A stretch of DNA of 64,000 nt from Methanobacterium sp. (GCF_016217785.1 NZ_JACRGA010000023.1:1-64000), one strand, 5' to 3'. Counted from the stretch's first letter, positions 40,433 through 52,736 are shown. Notes: a model not told the origin generated them from the letters alone. Numbers and translations: made by a program.

Positions 40433-40525
40433 CCGGGTTTATAAACATCCATGCCTCTCCGGTTTATAAGTATCCATGCCTCTCCGGGTTTATAAGTATC
40501 CATTCCACTTCCGGGTTTATAGTTT
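40433..40525. repeat. 25-27 bp tandem array with TATA-like cores, 3.6 copies
   Basis: Units like CCGGGTTTATAAGTATCC recur at 40433, 40459, 40484 and 40511 (last partial). On the minus strand each carries GGATACTTATAAACC-type sequence, which resembles a TATA box. The array lies directly upstream of the P-loop kinase-like gene starting at 40423. The copy at about 40462-40469 is at a suitable distance to set a short leader. Confidence 0.8.
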
Positions 40526-40672
40526 AATTTATGGGTTTAATAGGTCTTAATCTATTCTCTTAATTTACTGTGCTTGTGATTAATGGTGTGCTGATGGTAA
40601 TTATCTTTGTAAATTCCCACTTCCCCTAATTAAAGATGTTATCCATTCATTATCTGTTTTAGAGTCCATTAA

Positions 40673-41248
40673 TCATTGTTGTAGTTGGTTGATTAAGTTT
40701 TGAAGTTGGGTTTTTAATTTTTCCATAGTTTTATTGTATTGTCGTAGATTGTTGGCTGTGTTTCTTAAATCTTCAGCATAAGCTTTGCTATCTCCACTTT
40801 CAAAGTCATTGGCTGCTTTTTGATTTAAGGAAAGTGTTTCATTGTTCAGGCGTTTAATCTCTTTATATGTGCTTGAAATATTCTTTAGCTGATTGGAAAT
40901 ATCCCCTCTTAGTATTAAATCATATGCCCAGATTTTATTCTCATTGGTTCTATCATATTCCTCAAAATTTTGGTTTACAAATTCAGGAGGTAGGTTACTA
41001 CCCATTCGCATTATATTAGCCATTTGTGTCCTTTCTTCTGAGGATGTGTATGCCAATGCGGACATGCTCTCAGTAACCGCAGCTCCACTTTCCAGCTCAG
41101 TAATTGTGGATTCATTGATGGTGGAAAGTTCTGGTATCGTGTTTAATTGATCTTTGTAGATATTTGTATCCATTGGCATTAAAACAGTTGTAACCGCAGC
41201 ATAAAAGAGACCATAAATGCCAACAATAGCTACTATAACACTAAGCAA
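40673..41248 (-). CDS. membrane-anchored coiled-coil hypothetical protein
   Basis: 191 residues from the only usual start codon (TTG 41248). One N-terminal membrane span (LSVIVAIVGIYGLFYAAV), then an extracellular-looking helical part with NISSTYKEIKRLNNETLSL and a coiled coil to the C-terminus (MEKLKTQLQNLINQLQQ). The frame is open upstream to 41281 and would add a basic stretch (AKRLIKKILA). A strong AGGGGG site (41277-41282) is 10 bases before an ATA codon, so the true start is unclear. Function unknown. Confidence 0.55.
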   Translation of the reverse strand: MLSVIVAIVGIYGLFYAAVTTVLMPMDTNIYKDQLNTIPELSTINESTITELESGAAVTESMSALAYTSSEERTQMANIMRMGSNLPPEFVNQNFEEYDRTNENKIWAYDLILRGDISNQLKNISSTYKEIKRLNNETLSLNQKAANDFESGDSKAYAEDLRNTANNLRQYNKTMEKLKTQLQNLINQLQQ

Positions 41249-41548
41249 TGCTAAAATCTTTTTATTAATCTTTTCGCCCCCTAATCATTAATATTATTTT
41301 ATATCTCTTGCAACGAATATGTAGAAAAGTATTATTTAAAATTTTATATTTAGAAGTATGGGGTTTCATTATTGGTGATAGAATGACCCTCATTATTTTT
41401 TAAAAAATTCTTAAATTGATATTTACAAAATAGGATTGTTCTTAGAAATAGAATCGTCTTCTGAGAAAAATAAAAGAATTAACATCGAGAAAAATAAAAA
41501 TTTAAGAGATAAATATAATTATGTTGATCTCTTGTTCTGATTTGATGA
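41249..41548. other. 300-base AT-rich intergenic region
   Basis: It lies between the start of the coiled-coil protein gene and the end of the dehydroquinate synthase gene. A TATA-like AGATATAAAATAAT (minus strand, about 41295-41308) precedes the AGGGGG site. No ORF or RNA gene was seen. Confidence 0.45.
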
Positions 41549-42673
41549 TTATTTTTCAATAATACTCTCTTCAATGGCCATTCCAAAGTGCCGAGCATTG
41601 GGGTCCAGGTAGATCATTATCTTATCCCCAATCTTTAGTTCTGCCACGGAAATGGGCTTACCATCTTCTGAGACCAGGCGTATGGTTTCTGCGTTTTGAA
41701 GAAGAGTTCTAAGTACAACTCCTTCATATTCTGCTTCCACCAGCATCAATGGTCGTTTTTCGATTTTAACCCGTCCCACTATGGCCACTTTGCTGTTACC
41801 TTCCTGGTCCACTGTAAGCACTTCATCTCCGGTTTCCAGTTCAGAGAGGTACTTGGTTTTGTTACCAGGGGTCATGACATAGGCATGCACTGGGCCGGCG
41901 TTAACCCGGAAGGGTCGTGAGGCAACGTATTCACTTTCCATTGACTCACTGTGCACCAGGAACAGTCCCTGGGAGTAGGATCCCACCAGCATACCTTCAC
42001 CCAGTTGCATCATGGAGCAGGTGTCCACACAGACCCGGTCACCAATTCCCACTGGTTCGACCTTGGTGATGGTTGCTGGTTTTAACTGGTAATTTTCACT
42101 CTGTATTTTCTCCATTAGTTCAGCTACCTTTTTTATCTGGCTGATTTCATGGGGACATAACAGTACACCATCGGTTCCGTGTTCCATGGTTTCCAGAGCC
42201 AGTTTAGCCTCATCATAATCTGCTACTGCTGCAATGATTTTGACTTTCTCACCCTGCAGTCCAGCGATTATGTTTTCCAGGGGTATGACTTTCCAGTCCC
42301 GGCCCATGAGGATGAGGTAATCAGCATCTTTTCCTAAGAGTGCAGCCAGTTCTTCGTGTTTTTTGGTGAGAATCTCCACATAGGCTGCTACTTTTTTATC
42401 CCTTCTTTTCAACCTCTTAACTGCAGCCAGATCCTTGGATTCTGCGAGGTCATCTGGTATGATGAGGGTGCCGTCTCCTTCGCTGTTGCGGCCCACCAGA
42501 ACCACATCAGATCCTTCAATATCAGAGATGAGTTTCACATTACCCAGCTTACGAATATTGTCCACATCGCTAAAGTCAACGATATGATCCATCCCTGATT
42601 CCAGTGCAGTGGTAATGAACTGCTTTTTTTTATCCCATACATTACCTTCGGCCATTATCCATGCAAACTTCAT
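41549..42673 (-). CDS. aroB': 3-dehydroquinate synthase II
   Basis: 374 residues. MKFAWIMAEGNVWDKKKQF is the family's characteristic N-terminus; LCPHEISQIKKVAELM and SCMMQLGEGMLVGSY-like segments (here DTCSMMQLGEGMLVGSYSQG) are conserved. The enzyme uses NAD+ for oxidative deamination and cyclisation of ADH to 3-dehydroquinate, replacing bacterial AroB. Its partner enzyme is encoded 127 bases upstream on the same strand. A duplicated TATA-like element precedes the start. Confidence 0.95.
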   Translation of the reverse strand: MKFAWIMAEGNVWDKKKQFITTALESGMDHIVDFSDVDNIRKLGNVKLISDIEGSDVVLVGRNSEGDGTLIIPDDLAESKDLAAVKRLKRRDKKVAAYVEILTKKHEELAALLGKDADYLILMGRDWKVIPLENIIAGLQGEKVKIIAAVADYDEAKLALETMEHGTDGVLLCPHEISQIKKVAELMEKIQSENYQLKPATITKVEPVGIGDRVCVDTCSMMQLGEGMLVGSYSQGLFLVHSESMESEYVASRPFRVNAGPVHAYVMTPGNKTKYLSELETGDEVLTVDQEGNSKVAIVGRVKIEKRPLMLVEAEYEGVVLRTLLQNAETIRLVSEDGKPISVAELKIGDKIMIYLDPNARHFGMAIEESIIEK

Positions 42674-42688
42674 GCTTTAACCTTCTAA

Positions 42689-42721
42689 ATCCATTTATAA
42701 ATGCGTATCCATTTATAAATG
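42689..42721. promoter_or_regulatory. duplicated TATA-like element upstream of dehydroquinate synthase II
   Basis: ATCCATTTATAAATG occurs at 42689-42703 and again at 42707-42721 (18-bp period). On the minus strand each holds ATTTATAAAT, a good TATA box. The distal copy would place a start near 42688 with AAGGTT in a short leader; the proximal copy would lie too close to the ATG at 42673. Confidence 0.6.
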
Positions 42722-42800
42722 TTTATTATAATTTATTTATTCATTTTTTTGGAATGATTTATTAGATCCTGGGGGTGGTTTGAAAATAATACCATGATTT

Positions 42801-43611
<811 letters not shown>

Positions 43612-43612
43612 C

Positions 43613-44152
<540 letters not shown>

Positions 44153-44665
44153 GTTACTCGTCCTAGTAGTGTTATGGTTGTTTGATAATATTAAGAGTAA
44201 TCTGAATTATGTCTTTATTAGGTATTATCAAGTTTTTTGTCTTTATCTCAAATTCATTAAGATTAAAAACTTTAGAAGCTAATTAAAACGTTATTTAAAG
44301 TACTCCTAGGAGTATTTTAAAACTATTAATGAGTATCACTATGGGAGGGGTGTTTTACCCGACTACAGATTATTATTTTCTAATTTATCTAAATTTCTTG
44401 TTGTATTGATACAAAAATAATTAATTAAAAATGGATAAAAGGATACAACACCTTTTATTATCTTATGTTTAATCATTATCTTATTTTCCAGTTCATAGTA
44501 ATGGGTTAGAGTCACCAAATTTAAGAGGAAATTTTTAAAATAAAAAATGAATAAAAAAAAGTCAGATTCCATCTAAAAATTAATATATTCCAATAAATAT
44601 AATAAGTTTAGATTTAGGTTGAGTCTTTACACCTTAAACTAATATCCTCAGGTGGGGGATTTATC
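44153..44665. other. 513-base AT-rich divergent intergenic region with palindrome
   Basis: No credible gene; a 69-codon minus-strand frame inside has no support. TACTCCTAGGAGTA (44301-44314) is a perfect 14-bp palindrome. It is followed at 44343-44361 by GGGAGGGGTGTTTTACCC, a short imperfect hairpin. The region must hold promoters for the methyltransferase (minus) and the coiled-coil membrane protein (plus). Confidence 0.5.
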
Positions 44666-45289
44666 ATGGCTGCAGAAGAAGAAAAAGTATTGGAAAAAAC
44701 TGTTGATGAATTGAATCAGCAACGTATTGATCTTGAAAAAGAGATCAACAATTTAAATCTCATTAAAATAGAGAAATTAAAATCCATCAATGATGAACTT
44801 GAGAATAAGATTGAATGGATGGATAAAGAGAGGATAAAGGCCACTAAAGAGCGTGATAACCTACTGCGTAAGGTCAGGCATTCCAATGATAAAAATTGGA
44901 AAAGTGCCCTGAAGATGATCACTATCTTGGGGGTTCTGGATTTAGTGGTTATACCAGCAATAATCACTCTCCTGGCCATACCATTACAGTGGATATTTGT
45001 TTCATTGGGATTGGTCACCTTCTTTGGAGTAATGCTCATTGTAAATTACATGTCCGGAACATCCCCCTTCAACACTGGTGAAATTAGGAAAGCCATAATT
45101 GTATCCCTCATCACGGTGTATCTGGCATTTGTCCCTTTGATGGCCTTTGGGCTGGTGGTATTTCCTGTGGGAAATTCAGCACAGGCCATTGTAACCAATT
45201 TCACCTGGTTAATTGGAGCGGTAATCGTACTTTACTTTGCCACGCGGCCACTGGAAGAGTACATTAAAACAATTGCTAATAAAAAATAG
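44666..45289 (+). CDS. coiled-coil multi-span membrane protein
   Basis: 207 residues. Residues 3-75 form a highly charged coiled coil (LEKEINNLNLIKIEKLKSIN, LENKIEWMDKERIKATKER). Four or five membrane spans follow between about 85 and 200. The helix probably projects into the cytoplasm. Nothing else is recognisable. It stands alone, transcribed divergently from the aromatic-pathway unit. GGTGGGGGATTTATCATG supplies a strong ribosome site. Function unknown. Confidence 0.7.
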   Translation: MAAEEEKVLEKTVDELNQQRIDLEKEINNLNLIKIEKLKSINDELENKIEWMDKERIKATKERDNLLRKVRHSNDKNWKSALKMITILGVLDLVVIPAIITLLAIPLQWIFVSLGLVTFFGVMLIVNYMSGTSPFNTGEIRKAIIVSLITVYLAFVPLMAFGLVVFPVGNSAQAIVTNFTWLIGAVIVLYFATRPLEEYIKTIANKK

Positions 45290-45426
45290 GGCTATAAAAA
45301 AAGGGTGTTTATACTAAAAATAGGTATTTAAACTATTTTTTGATCAATTAACAGACTATTTGATAGTTCTGTTATATTGATATTATTTTATATGATTCTT
45401 CTTTTTATATGATTCTTTCAAATTAA

Positions 45427-46668
45427 TTATTTAGTTCCAGCACTGTTTCCTGCAAGATAACCGGTAGAAAAAGCTTGTTGCAGGTTATAACCACCTCTGA
45501 GACCACATCCTGCAATTATTTCCCCAGCAAAATACAAACCATCAACCAGCTTTGACTCCATAGTTTGAGGGTTTATCTCCTTTTTAGTAACACCGCCACA
45601 GGTAACCATAGCCTTATCCATGGGAAGATGTCCCGTAATGGTTAAAGGGAGTGCTTTTAATATGTGCAGTAGCTTCACCCTCTCCTTTTTGGAGATTTGG
45701 TTCAGCTTTTTTTGAGGGTCAATGTTTAAAATCATTAATAAAGGAGGAATGGTACTGTTAGGGAGGTGAATTTTTAAATAATTTTTCAAACTTTTTTTAC
45801 TGTAATTCTGGAAATCTTCCATTAACTGGGCTCCCAGAGATTCATGATTAATGCCTGGCTTAAAGTCAATGTAAAGTTTCACATCCCCCTGTTTATTTAT
45901 AATATCCACAATTTCATGGCTGGCATCTAGAATAACCGGGCCTGAAACACCGAAATGTGTTAAAAGAAGATTTCCAGTGGGTAAGGATATCATCTTTCCC
46001 CCATATCCTATACTCAACCCCACATCTTCCAGGGTAACTCCCTTTAACTGGTGAACCCATTTCTCCCGCACATACAAAGGAACCTCTCCTGGTAAAAGTT
46101 CGCTGATGTGGTGTCCCATAAACTCAGCAACTCTTAATCCATCTCCAGTTGACCCGGTAAATCCATAGGTCACTCCCCCAGTAGCAATAACAACACTACG
46201 GGATTTAATTACTTCATTATCTGTTGAAGACAATTTGAAGATATTGGCGACCTTGTTGAGATGTTCCAGGTGATAATTGTAAACCACTTTTACTTTACAT
46301 TCCTCCAAAACCTTTCTTAGAACATTCATCACTGATTCTGCTTTGTCGGTGATGGGAAACACCCGTCTATTCTCTTCCACCTTTAATTCCAGATTATGTT
46401 CTTTAAAAAAATCCATTAAATTGTGGTTGGAAAATTTACCGAAGGCATCCCGGTAAAATGAACCCCTTCTACCAAATGCCTCCATGAAAATTTCCAGGGT
46501 AGATGTGTTGGTGAGGTTGCACCGCCCATTACCTGTTAAAAGTAGCTTACGACCTATTCTATCATTTTTTTCCAGCAGGATTACCTTTTTACCCAGTCGC
46601 GCTCCTTCAATGGCGGCCATACAACCGGCAGGTCCGGCTCCCACAACAGCTATGTCGTATATGTTCAT
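45427..46668 (-). CDS. FAD-dependent oxidoreductase of the HI0933/BaiN family
   Basis: 413 residues. The N-terminal dinucleotide fold (VVGAGPAGCMAAIEGARLGKK) and LLTGNGRCNLTN are hallmarks of the HI0933/BaiN group, as are VIATGGVTYGFTGSTGDG and the C-terminal GLYFAGEIIAGCGLRGGYN-type signature. Length is normal. The family reduces C=C bonds or is uncharacterised; the physiological substrate is unknown. It lies between the coiled-coil membrane protein and aspS, with the aspS terminator just upstream of it, so it is a separate unit. Confidence 0.87.
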   Translation of the reverse strand: MNIYDIAVVGAGPAGCMAAIEGARLGKKVILLEKNDRIGRKLLLTGNGRCNLTNTSTLEIFMEAFGRRGSFYRDAFGKFSNHNLMDFFKEHNLELKVEENRRVFPITDKAESVMNVLRKVLEECKVKVVYNYHLEHLNKVANIFKLSSTDNEVIKSRSVVIATGGVTYGFTGSTGDGLRVAEFMGHHISELLPGEVPLYVREKWVHQLKGVTLEDVGLSIGYGGKMISLPTGNLLLTHFGVSGPVILDASHEIVDIINKQGDVKLYIDFKPGINHESLGAQLMEDFQNYSKKSLKNYLKIHLPNSTIPPLLMILNIDPQKKLNQISKKERVKLLHILKALPLTITGHLPMDKAMVTCGGVTKKEINPQTMESKLVDGLYFAGEIIAGCGLRGGYNLQQAFSTGYLAGNSAGTK

Positions 46669-46734
46669 GTTTTATTTCCTCATTTAAGATTAAAAAGAGA
46701 AAGGATTGGTAAAAAAAAATAATTATTAATCAGG

Positions 46735-46766
46735 ATTTAAAAAAAAGTTGACTTTATGGAGTCAAC
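46735..46766 (-). terminator. aspS terminator hairpin enclosing the stop codon
   Basis: On the minus strand GTTGACT (46766-46760) pairs with AGTCAAC (46753-46747) around a 6-base loop that holds the TAA stop codon, and is followed by a run of T residues. The stem thus includes the last two sense codons of aspS. Confidence 0.7.
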
Positions 46767-48073
46767 CTTCTCCTGTCCCTTGGGAAGAGTACTGTTTCCC
46801 GGATGTTTTTCATCCCGGTGATGCACATGGTGAATCGTTCAGCTCCCAGACCCCAGCCGGCGTGTGGTGGCATACCATACTCGAAAGCTGCCAGGTAACG
46901 CTGGAACGAATCAGGGTTTAATCCCTTACTCTTTATCTGTTCAACCAGGAGGTCGTGCTGGTGTACCCTGGTTGCTCCAGAGGATATCTCCAGATCCCGG
47001 TACATCAGGTCAAAGGCATAGCTCTTTTCTGGTTCATCTTCATGTGGCTGGACATAGAATGGTTTGATTTCACTGGGCCAGTTGGTTATGAAATAGTAAC
47101 CATCCATGGCTTCACCCAGTGCCTTCTCCGCAGCCCTGGACAGATCTTCTCCATGTCTAATTGGCACTCCTTTGGAGTTGGCGATATCAATGACTTCCTC
47201 ATATTCCAGACGGGGGAAAGGTAATTCGGGTATTTCCAGTTCCACTCCCAGATCTTCCAGTTCAGCCTGACAGTTTTCCTTCACTTCTTTAATTGCATTG
47301 TGCACCAGGTTCTCCAGGAGGTTCATTGCATCTTCCTGGTCAGCGAAGGCCATCTCTGCATCGATTGAAATAACCTCATTGAGGTGGCGGAGGGTGTCAT
47401 GTTCTTCAGCCCTGAATATGGGTGCAATTTCATAGACTTTGTCCAGTCCGGTGGCCATCATCATCTGTTTGTAAAGCTGGGGGCTCTGTCCCAGGAAGGC
47501 CTCCCTTTCAAAGTAGGTGATTGGGAACAGTTCCGTCCCTCCCTCGGTGGCGGATCCCACCAGTTTAGGGGTGTTAACTTCTATGAAACCATTTTCTTCA
47601 AGGTAAATTCGAACCGAATGTAACATTACACTTTTTATTTTGAATATGGCGCTGATGCTATGTTTTCGAAGATCCAGGTATCTGGAGTCCAGTCTGGTGT
47701 CAATTTCAGCTCTTACCTTCTCGGTTGGATCAAGGGGCAGTGGCTGTTTGGATTCGTTTAAGACTTTAACCTCGGTGGGTATGATCTCCACACCTCCAGG
47801 GGCCTTGGGTGATCCCTGTACTGTTCCTTTAACTGCGATCACGGACTCTTTTTTGAATTTTCTGATCTCAGCCAGTAGTTCCGGTGAGATCTTTTTACTG
47901 GGAGCGGTGATCTGGGTGATACCGTTCCTGTCACGTAAGAGTACGAATATGATACCTCCAAGGTCACGGATTTCATGAACCCAGCCCATGAGTGTTACTG
48001 ATTCAGTGTCCATCTCTTCGTCTAGTTCCTGTGAGTAATGTGTTCTTTTCCAACTTCTTAATGAATCTGTCAA
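46754..48073 (-). CDS. aspS: aspartyl-tRNA synthetase (archaeal type)
   Basis: 439 residues from TTG behind AGGTGAATTAGA. An N-terminal OB fold (VTLMGWVHEIRDLGGIIFVL) binds the anticodon. Class II motif 2 (FRAEEHDTLRHLNEV) and motif 3 (GWGLGAERFTMCI) form the active site. The short archaeal form lacks the bacterial GAD insertion. In related methanogens this enzyme also charges tRNA-Asn for later amidation; which specificity applies here is not readable. Confidence 0.95.
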   Translation of the reverse strand: MTDSLRSWKRTHYSQELDEEMDTESVTLMGWVHEIRDLGGIIFVLLRDRNGITQITAPSKKISPELLAEIRKFKKESVIAVKGTVQGSPKAPGGVEIIPTEVKVLNESKQPLPLDPTEKVRAEIDTRLDSRYLDLRKHSISAIFKIKSVMLHSVRIYLEENGFIEVNTPKLVGSATEGGTELFPITYFEREAFLGQSPQLYKQMMMATGLDKVYEIAPIFRAEEHDTLRHLNEVISIDAEMAFADQEDAMNLLENLVHNAIKEVKENCQAELEDLGVELEIPELPFPRLEYEEVIDIANSKGVPIRHGEDLSRAAEKALGEAMDGYYFITNWPSEIKPFYVQPHEDEPEKSYAFDLMYRDLEISSGATRVHQHDLLVEQIKSKGLNPDSFQRYLAAFEYGMPPHAGWGLGAERFTMCITGMKNIRETVLFPRDRRRLTP

Positions 48074-48499
48074 TCTAATTCACCTCGATTATTATGAATA
48101 TGGGAATTACTCCTCTTTGTGAGGAGTTGTTCCGTGTCTTGGGGAGGATTATTTTCCTTTCTCAGGATTTAATCCAACTATTATTAAATTTACTCCAATC
48201 TTATTAAATATACAAATTGATAGAGATGCAGATTATACACGAATCTCTAAAAAAGCTTTAAGCTTAAATTCAGATTTTAGATATTTTTCAGATTTAGATA
48301 TTTAAAATTGTAAAATACCATATTATTATTCATTCTAATTATTCTTCTTCTTCTAACTAAATAATCATTGGGGTATTATATAATTATATTATTAATTTAG
48401 TCACGGATTTATTATATCCAGATTAATTTGAATCAATCTAGATTAAAAATCAATCTAGATTAAATCTAAAACCTATCCCCTTAATCCAGAGAGCATCGG
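48074..48499. other. 426-base intergenic region with 17-bp tandem duplication
   Basis: It lies between the aspS start and the end of hisD (both minus). ATCAATCTAGATTAAA(A/T) is present twice, at 48432-48448 and 48449-48465, with a further related CCAGATTAATTTGAATC just before. The aspS promoter should lie near 48100-48250. No gene was seen. Confidence 0.6.
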
Positions 48500-49777
48500 T
48501 TAATCATTATCAAGACGCCTTTTAAAAGACTCAGCATGAGCATATAAACCTTCATATTCTGCTAAAGGAATAACCACATCTTTAAGATTATTCAAACCAT
48601 CCCTGGAGAGCCGTTGGATTGTTGGTTTTTTCAGGAAGGACTCGGTGGATAGTCCAGAGTACATTCTGGCACAGAATGATGTGGGTAGGACGTGGTTGGT
48701 TCCTGAGCCATAATCACCGGCAGCTACCGGTGTTAAATCTCCCAGAAATATGCTGCCTGCATTTTTAATATCCTTGACCAGTTCTTCTGGATCACGGGTC
48801 ATGATCATCAGGTGTTCTGGTGCGTATTCATTGGAAAACATAACTGCTTCATCCAGTGTATCCACCAGGATTATCATACCGTTTTCTTCAAATGACTCTT
48901 TAATAATTTCTTTTCGTTTCATCAGGGGTAATTCTTGCTGTAGTTTATCATCCACAGACCGTGCAAGCTCGCAGGATGTGGTTACCAGTACTGATGCCGC
49001 CTGAGGGTCGTGCTCTGCCTGGGCCAGGAGGTCAAGTGTTATGTAATCAGGATTTCCGGTTTCATCAGCTATTATAAGTACTTCTGAGGGTCCTGCAGGG
49101 AAATCAATATCCACCTGACCGTAGACCATCTTTTTAGCAGCGGTAACGAATATGTTACCGGGTCCCACAATTTTATCCACTGAAGGTATGGTTTCTGTTC
49201 CATAGGCCATGGCTGCAATGGCCTGGGCCCCTCCCACCCTGTAAACTTTATCCGCACCAGCAAGATATGCAGCGGCAAGTACTATATCCTCCACCTTTCC
49301 ATCAGGACCTGGGGGAGTGCAACAGATGATTTCACCCACTCCTGCAACTTTAGCAGGGATAACTGTCATGAGAATGCTTGAAGGATAAACAGCCCTTCCT
49401 CCAGGTATGTAACATCCCACCCTCTCCAGGGGACGTACTATCTGCCCGGCAGTTATGCCCTTATCCACTTCCATGGACCAGTCATGGGGTAGCTGGGCTT
49501 GATGAAATTTTCGTATGTTAGATGCGGCTTGTTTAAGGCTGCGGATTAAATTATCTTCAATTTTAATGAGACTCTCTTCCAAGTCTTCCTCTTCAACGAG
49601 AAAATCCTTTAGATAAACTCCATCAAACTTTTCAGTGTAGTGACGGAGTGATTTATCTCCATTGTTCTTAACATCACTAACAATATCATTTACAATGTTC
49701 ATAACAGAATCAGAGTCTATCTGGGATCTTCCTAAGAGTTCTCTTAGGTTTCCATCTTCTAGTTTTAGGGTTCTCAT
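48500..49777 (-). CDS. hisD: histidinol dehydrogenase
   Basis: 425 residues. QIVRPLERVGCYIPGGRAVYPSS, the VGGAQAIAAMAYGTETIP segment, KIVGPGNIFVTAAK and DFPAGPSEVLIIAD are conserved in HisD. C-terminal EHL(M) (in YAPEHLMIMT) and GSIFLGDLTPVAAGDYGSG-type sequence complete the zinc and substrate site. The enzyme carries out the last two oxidations to histidine. It stands alone; the rest of the his genes are not in the window. Confidence 0.96.
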   Translation of the reverse strand: MRTLKLEDGNLRELLGRSQIDSDSVMNIVNDIVSDVKNNGDKSLRHYTEKFDGVYLKDFLVEEEDLEESLIKIEDNLIRSLKQAASNIRKFHQAQLPHDWSMEVDKGITAGQIVRPLERVGCYIPGGRAVYPSSILMTVIPAKVAGVGEIICCTPPGPDGKVEDIVLAAAYLAGADKVYRVGGAQAIAAMAYGTETIPSVDKIVGPGNIFVTAAKKMVYGQVDIDFPAGPSEVLIIADETGNPDYITLDLLAQAEHDPQAASVLVTTSCELARSVDDKLQQELPLMKRKEIIKESFEENGMIILVDTLDEAVMFSNEYAPEHLMIMTRDPEELVKDIKNAGSIFLGDLTPVAAGDYGSGTNHVLPTSFCARMYSGLSTESFLKKPTIQRLSRDGLNNLKDVVIPLAEYEGLYAHAESFKRRLDND

Positions 49778-49977
49778 TTTTTAACCAAGTATTACTTTAT
49801 TAAATAATTATTAACTGTGTAAGATTAATCGTTGCAAATTCAGGTTATGTTTAATAGATCAGTCAAAACCTTTATTTGTAATCATAGGTAAACAATAATT
49901 TACCCACTATGCCCAGCACTTTAATACTTTATACCTTATGCTTATGGTTTTTTCTGGGTATAGCTTCTGGTAGAAAG

Positions 49978-49985
49978 TTATATAT
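49978..49985 (+). promoter_or_regulatory. TATA box of the UPF0058-cpgS unit
   Basis: TTATATAT lies about 50 bases before the ATG at 50033 and would give a leader of about 23-25 bases containing AGGTGTCTGG. Assigned by position and composition only. Confidence 0.5.
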
Positions 49986-50009
49986 GCATATTGATCGAAT
50001 CTTAATTAC

Positions 50010-50356
<347 letters not shown>

Positions 50357-50387
50357 AAAAACGAAAACCCCTGGCTGGTGATAATAT

Positions 50388-51773
<1,386 letters not shown>

Positions 51774-51804
51774 GAAACAGGGAATATTCTTTACTTTGAA
51801 ACTG

Positions 51805-51828
51805 AAAACAGGTTGAACCCCTGTTTTT
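51805..51828 (+). terminator. cpgS transcription terminator
   Basis: AAAACAGG (51805-51812) pairs with CCTGTTTT (51820-51827) around a 7-base loop, ending in five T residues, 32 bases after the cpgS stop. Confidence 0.65.
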
Positions 51829-52055
51829 AGACCATTCATTTTTTCTAAAGCAGTGCAAGTAATTATTAAATTATAATTAACTGAATGAATTAACCTGAAT
51901 TCCTAGAGCTAATAACTAGAACTAATTATCAATAATCTAGACTAACAATCATTAATAAACTAATAATCATTTAAATTTGATAATATTATCATAAATTCAA
52001 CCTACCTTCCTTTTGAGTAATCTTTTTTAAAAAATAATTTGAACGGGTGATCATA

Positions 52056-52607
52056 ATGGAATCTCCAAATTACGATATATTGGATTATGATAAACTCAAA
52101 AAACAGCTGTCTTTTAATTTAGCTGAGAATAAGGCCATACATGACCTCCAGATTAAACCGGATGCTTTCATACCAGTATTATTCTCCCTTAAATTCGGTG
52201 GGGATTGGAGTTTTAAAACCAGTGATCTGGAAGCCATGGCAGTCAAGGAGAAAATAACCAGTTATAATGATGATAAAGCTGAAGGTTACACCCTGGAAAG
52301 GGTCACCCTATTTGTAAATCCCAGTTTAATCTCCACTGAAGGCAAAGTGCTGCGTCTGGAGAAGTGTGGTAGTAAAAATGAACGCGAACTGGTGGAGAGA
52401 CCTTTCCGGGTGAAGCTCGATGCAGAGGATATTATACTGGCAGAACTCAACCCACAAATCATGGAAATAAGTCTTAAAAGAATTAAGGGTCCCCTGAGTT
52501 TTTCTGGGTCTGCGGCTTACGGTGTTTCCCACGAAATGGAACACCTGGCAGGGTGTGAGCATACCGGGAAGTTCATATGGGAGTTTAATTATCGGGTGGA
52601 AGGATAA
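52056..52607 (+). CDS. peptide-deformylase-like protein
   Basis: GGGTGATCATAATG places the start at 52056 (183 residues), not at the GTG at 52047. The C-terminal half follows peptide deformylase. VNPSL (87-91) is followed 15 residues later by C104 in LEKCGSKN, aligned to EGCLS. RPFRVKLDAEDI aligns to the following strands, and VSHEMEHLAG (H159, E160, H163) matches the HExxH metal motif. All metal ligands are kept, but the usual GxGxAAxQ motif is absent from the N-terminal half. Archaea do not formylate initiator Met, so the substrate must differ. Assigned by eye. Confidence 0.6.
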   Translation: MESPNYDILDYDKLKKQLSFNLAENKAIHDLQIKPDAFIPVLFSLKFGGDWSFKTSDLEAMAVKEKITSYNDDKAEGYTLERVTLFVNPSLISTEGKVLRLEKCGSKNERELVERPFRVKLDAEDIILAELNPQIMEISLKRIKGPLSFSGSAAYGVSHEMEHLAGCEHTGKFIWEFNYRVEG

Positions 52608-52620
52608 TATTTCTTTCTGG

Positions 52621-52650
52621 ATAAAACTAGATACCATAAAACTAGATACC
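52621..52650. repeat. 15-bp perfect tandem duplication
   Basis: ATAAAACTAGATACC is present twice head to tail, 13 bases after the deformylase-like gene. Confidence 0.9.
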
Positions 52651-52736
52651 TATAATAAATATCTATATTAATATTCATAAATTTAAAAGAAGAACCCCTC
52701 TAGGAACCTTTTGAAAATGAGAAAACAATTTATTTA

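Noticed and set aside
44363..44572. 69-codon minus-strand ORF in the large gap
   Set aside because: AT-rich, Phe/Asn/Lys-biased translation without ribosome site or recognisable domain; likely chance.
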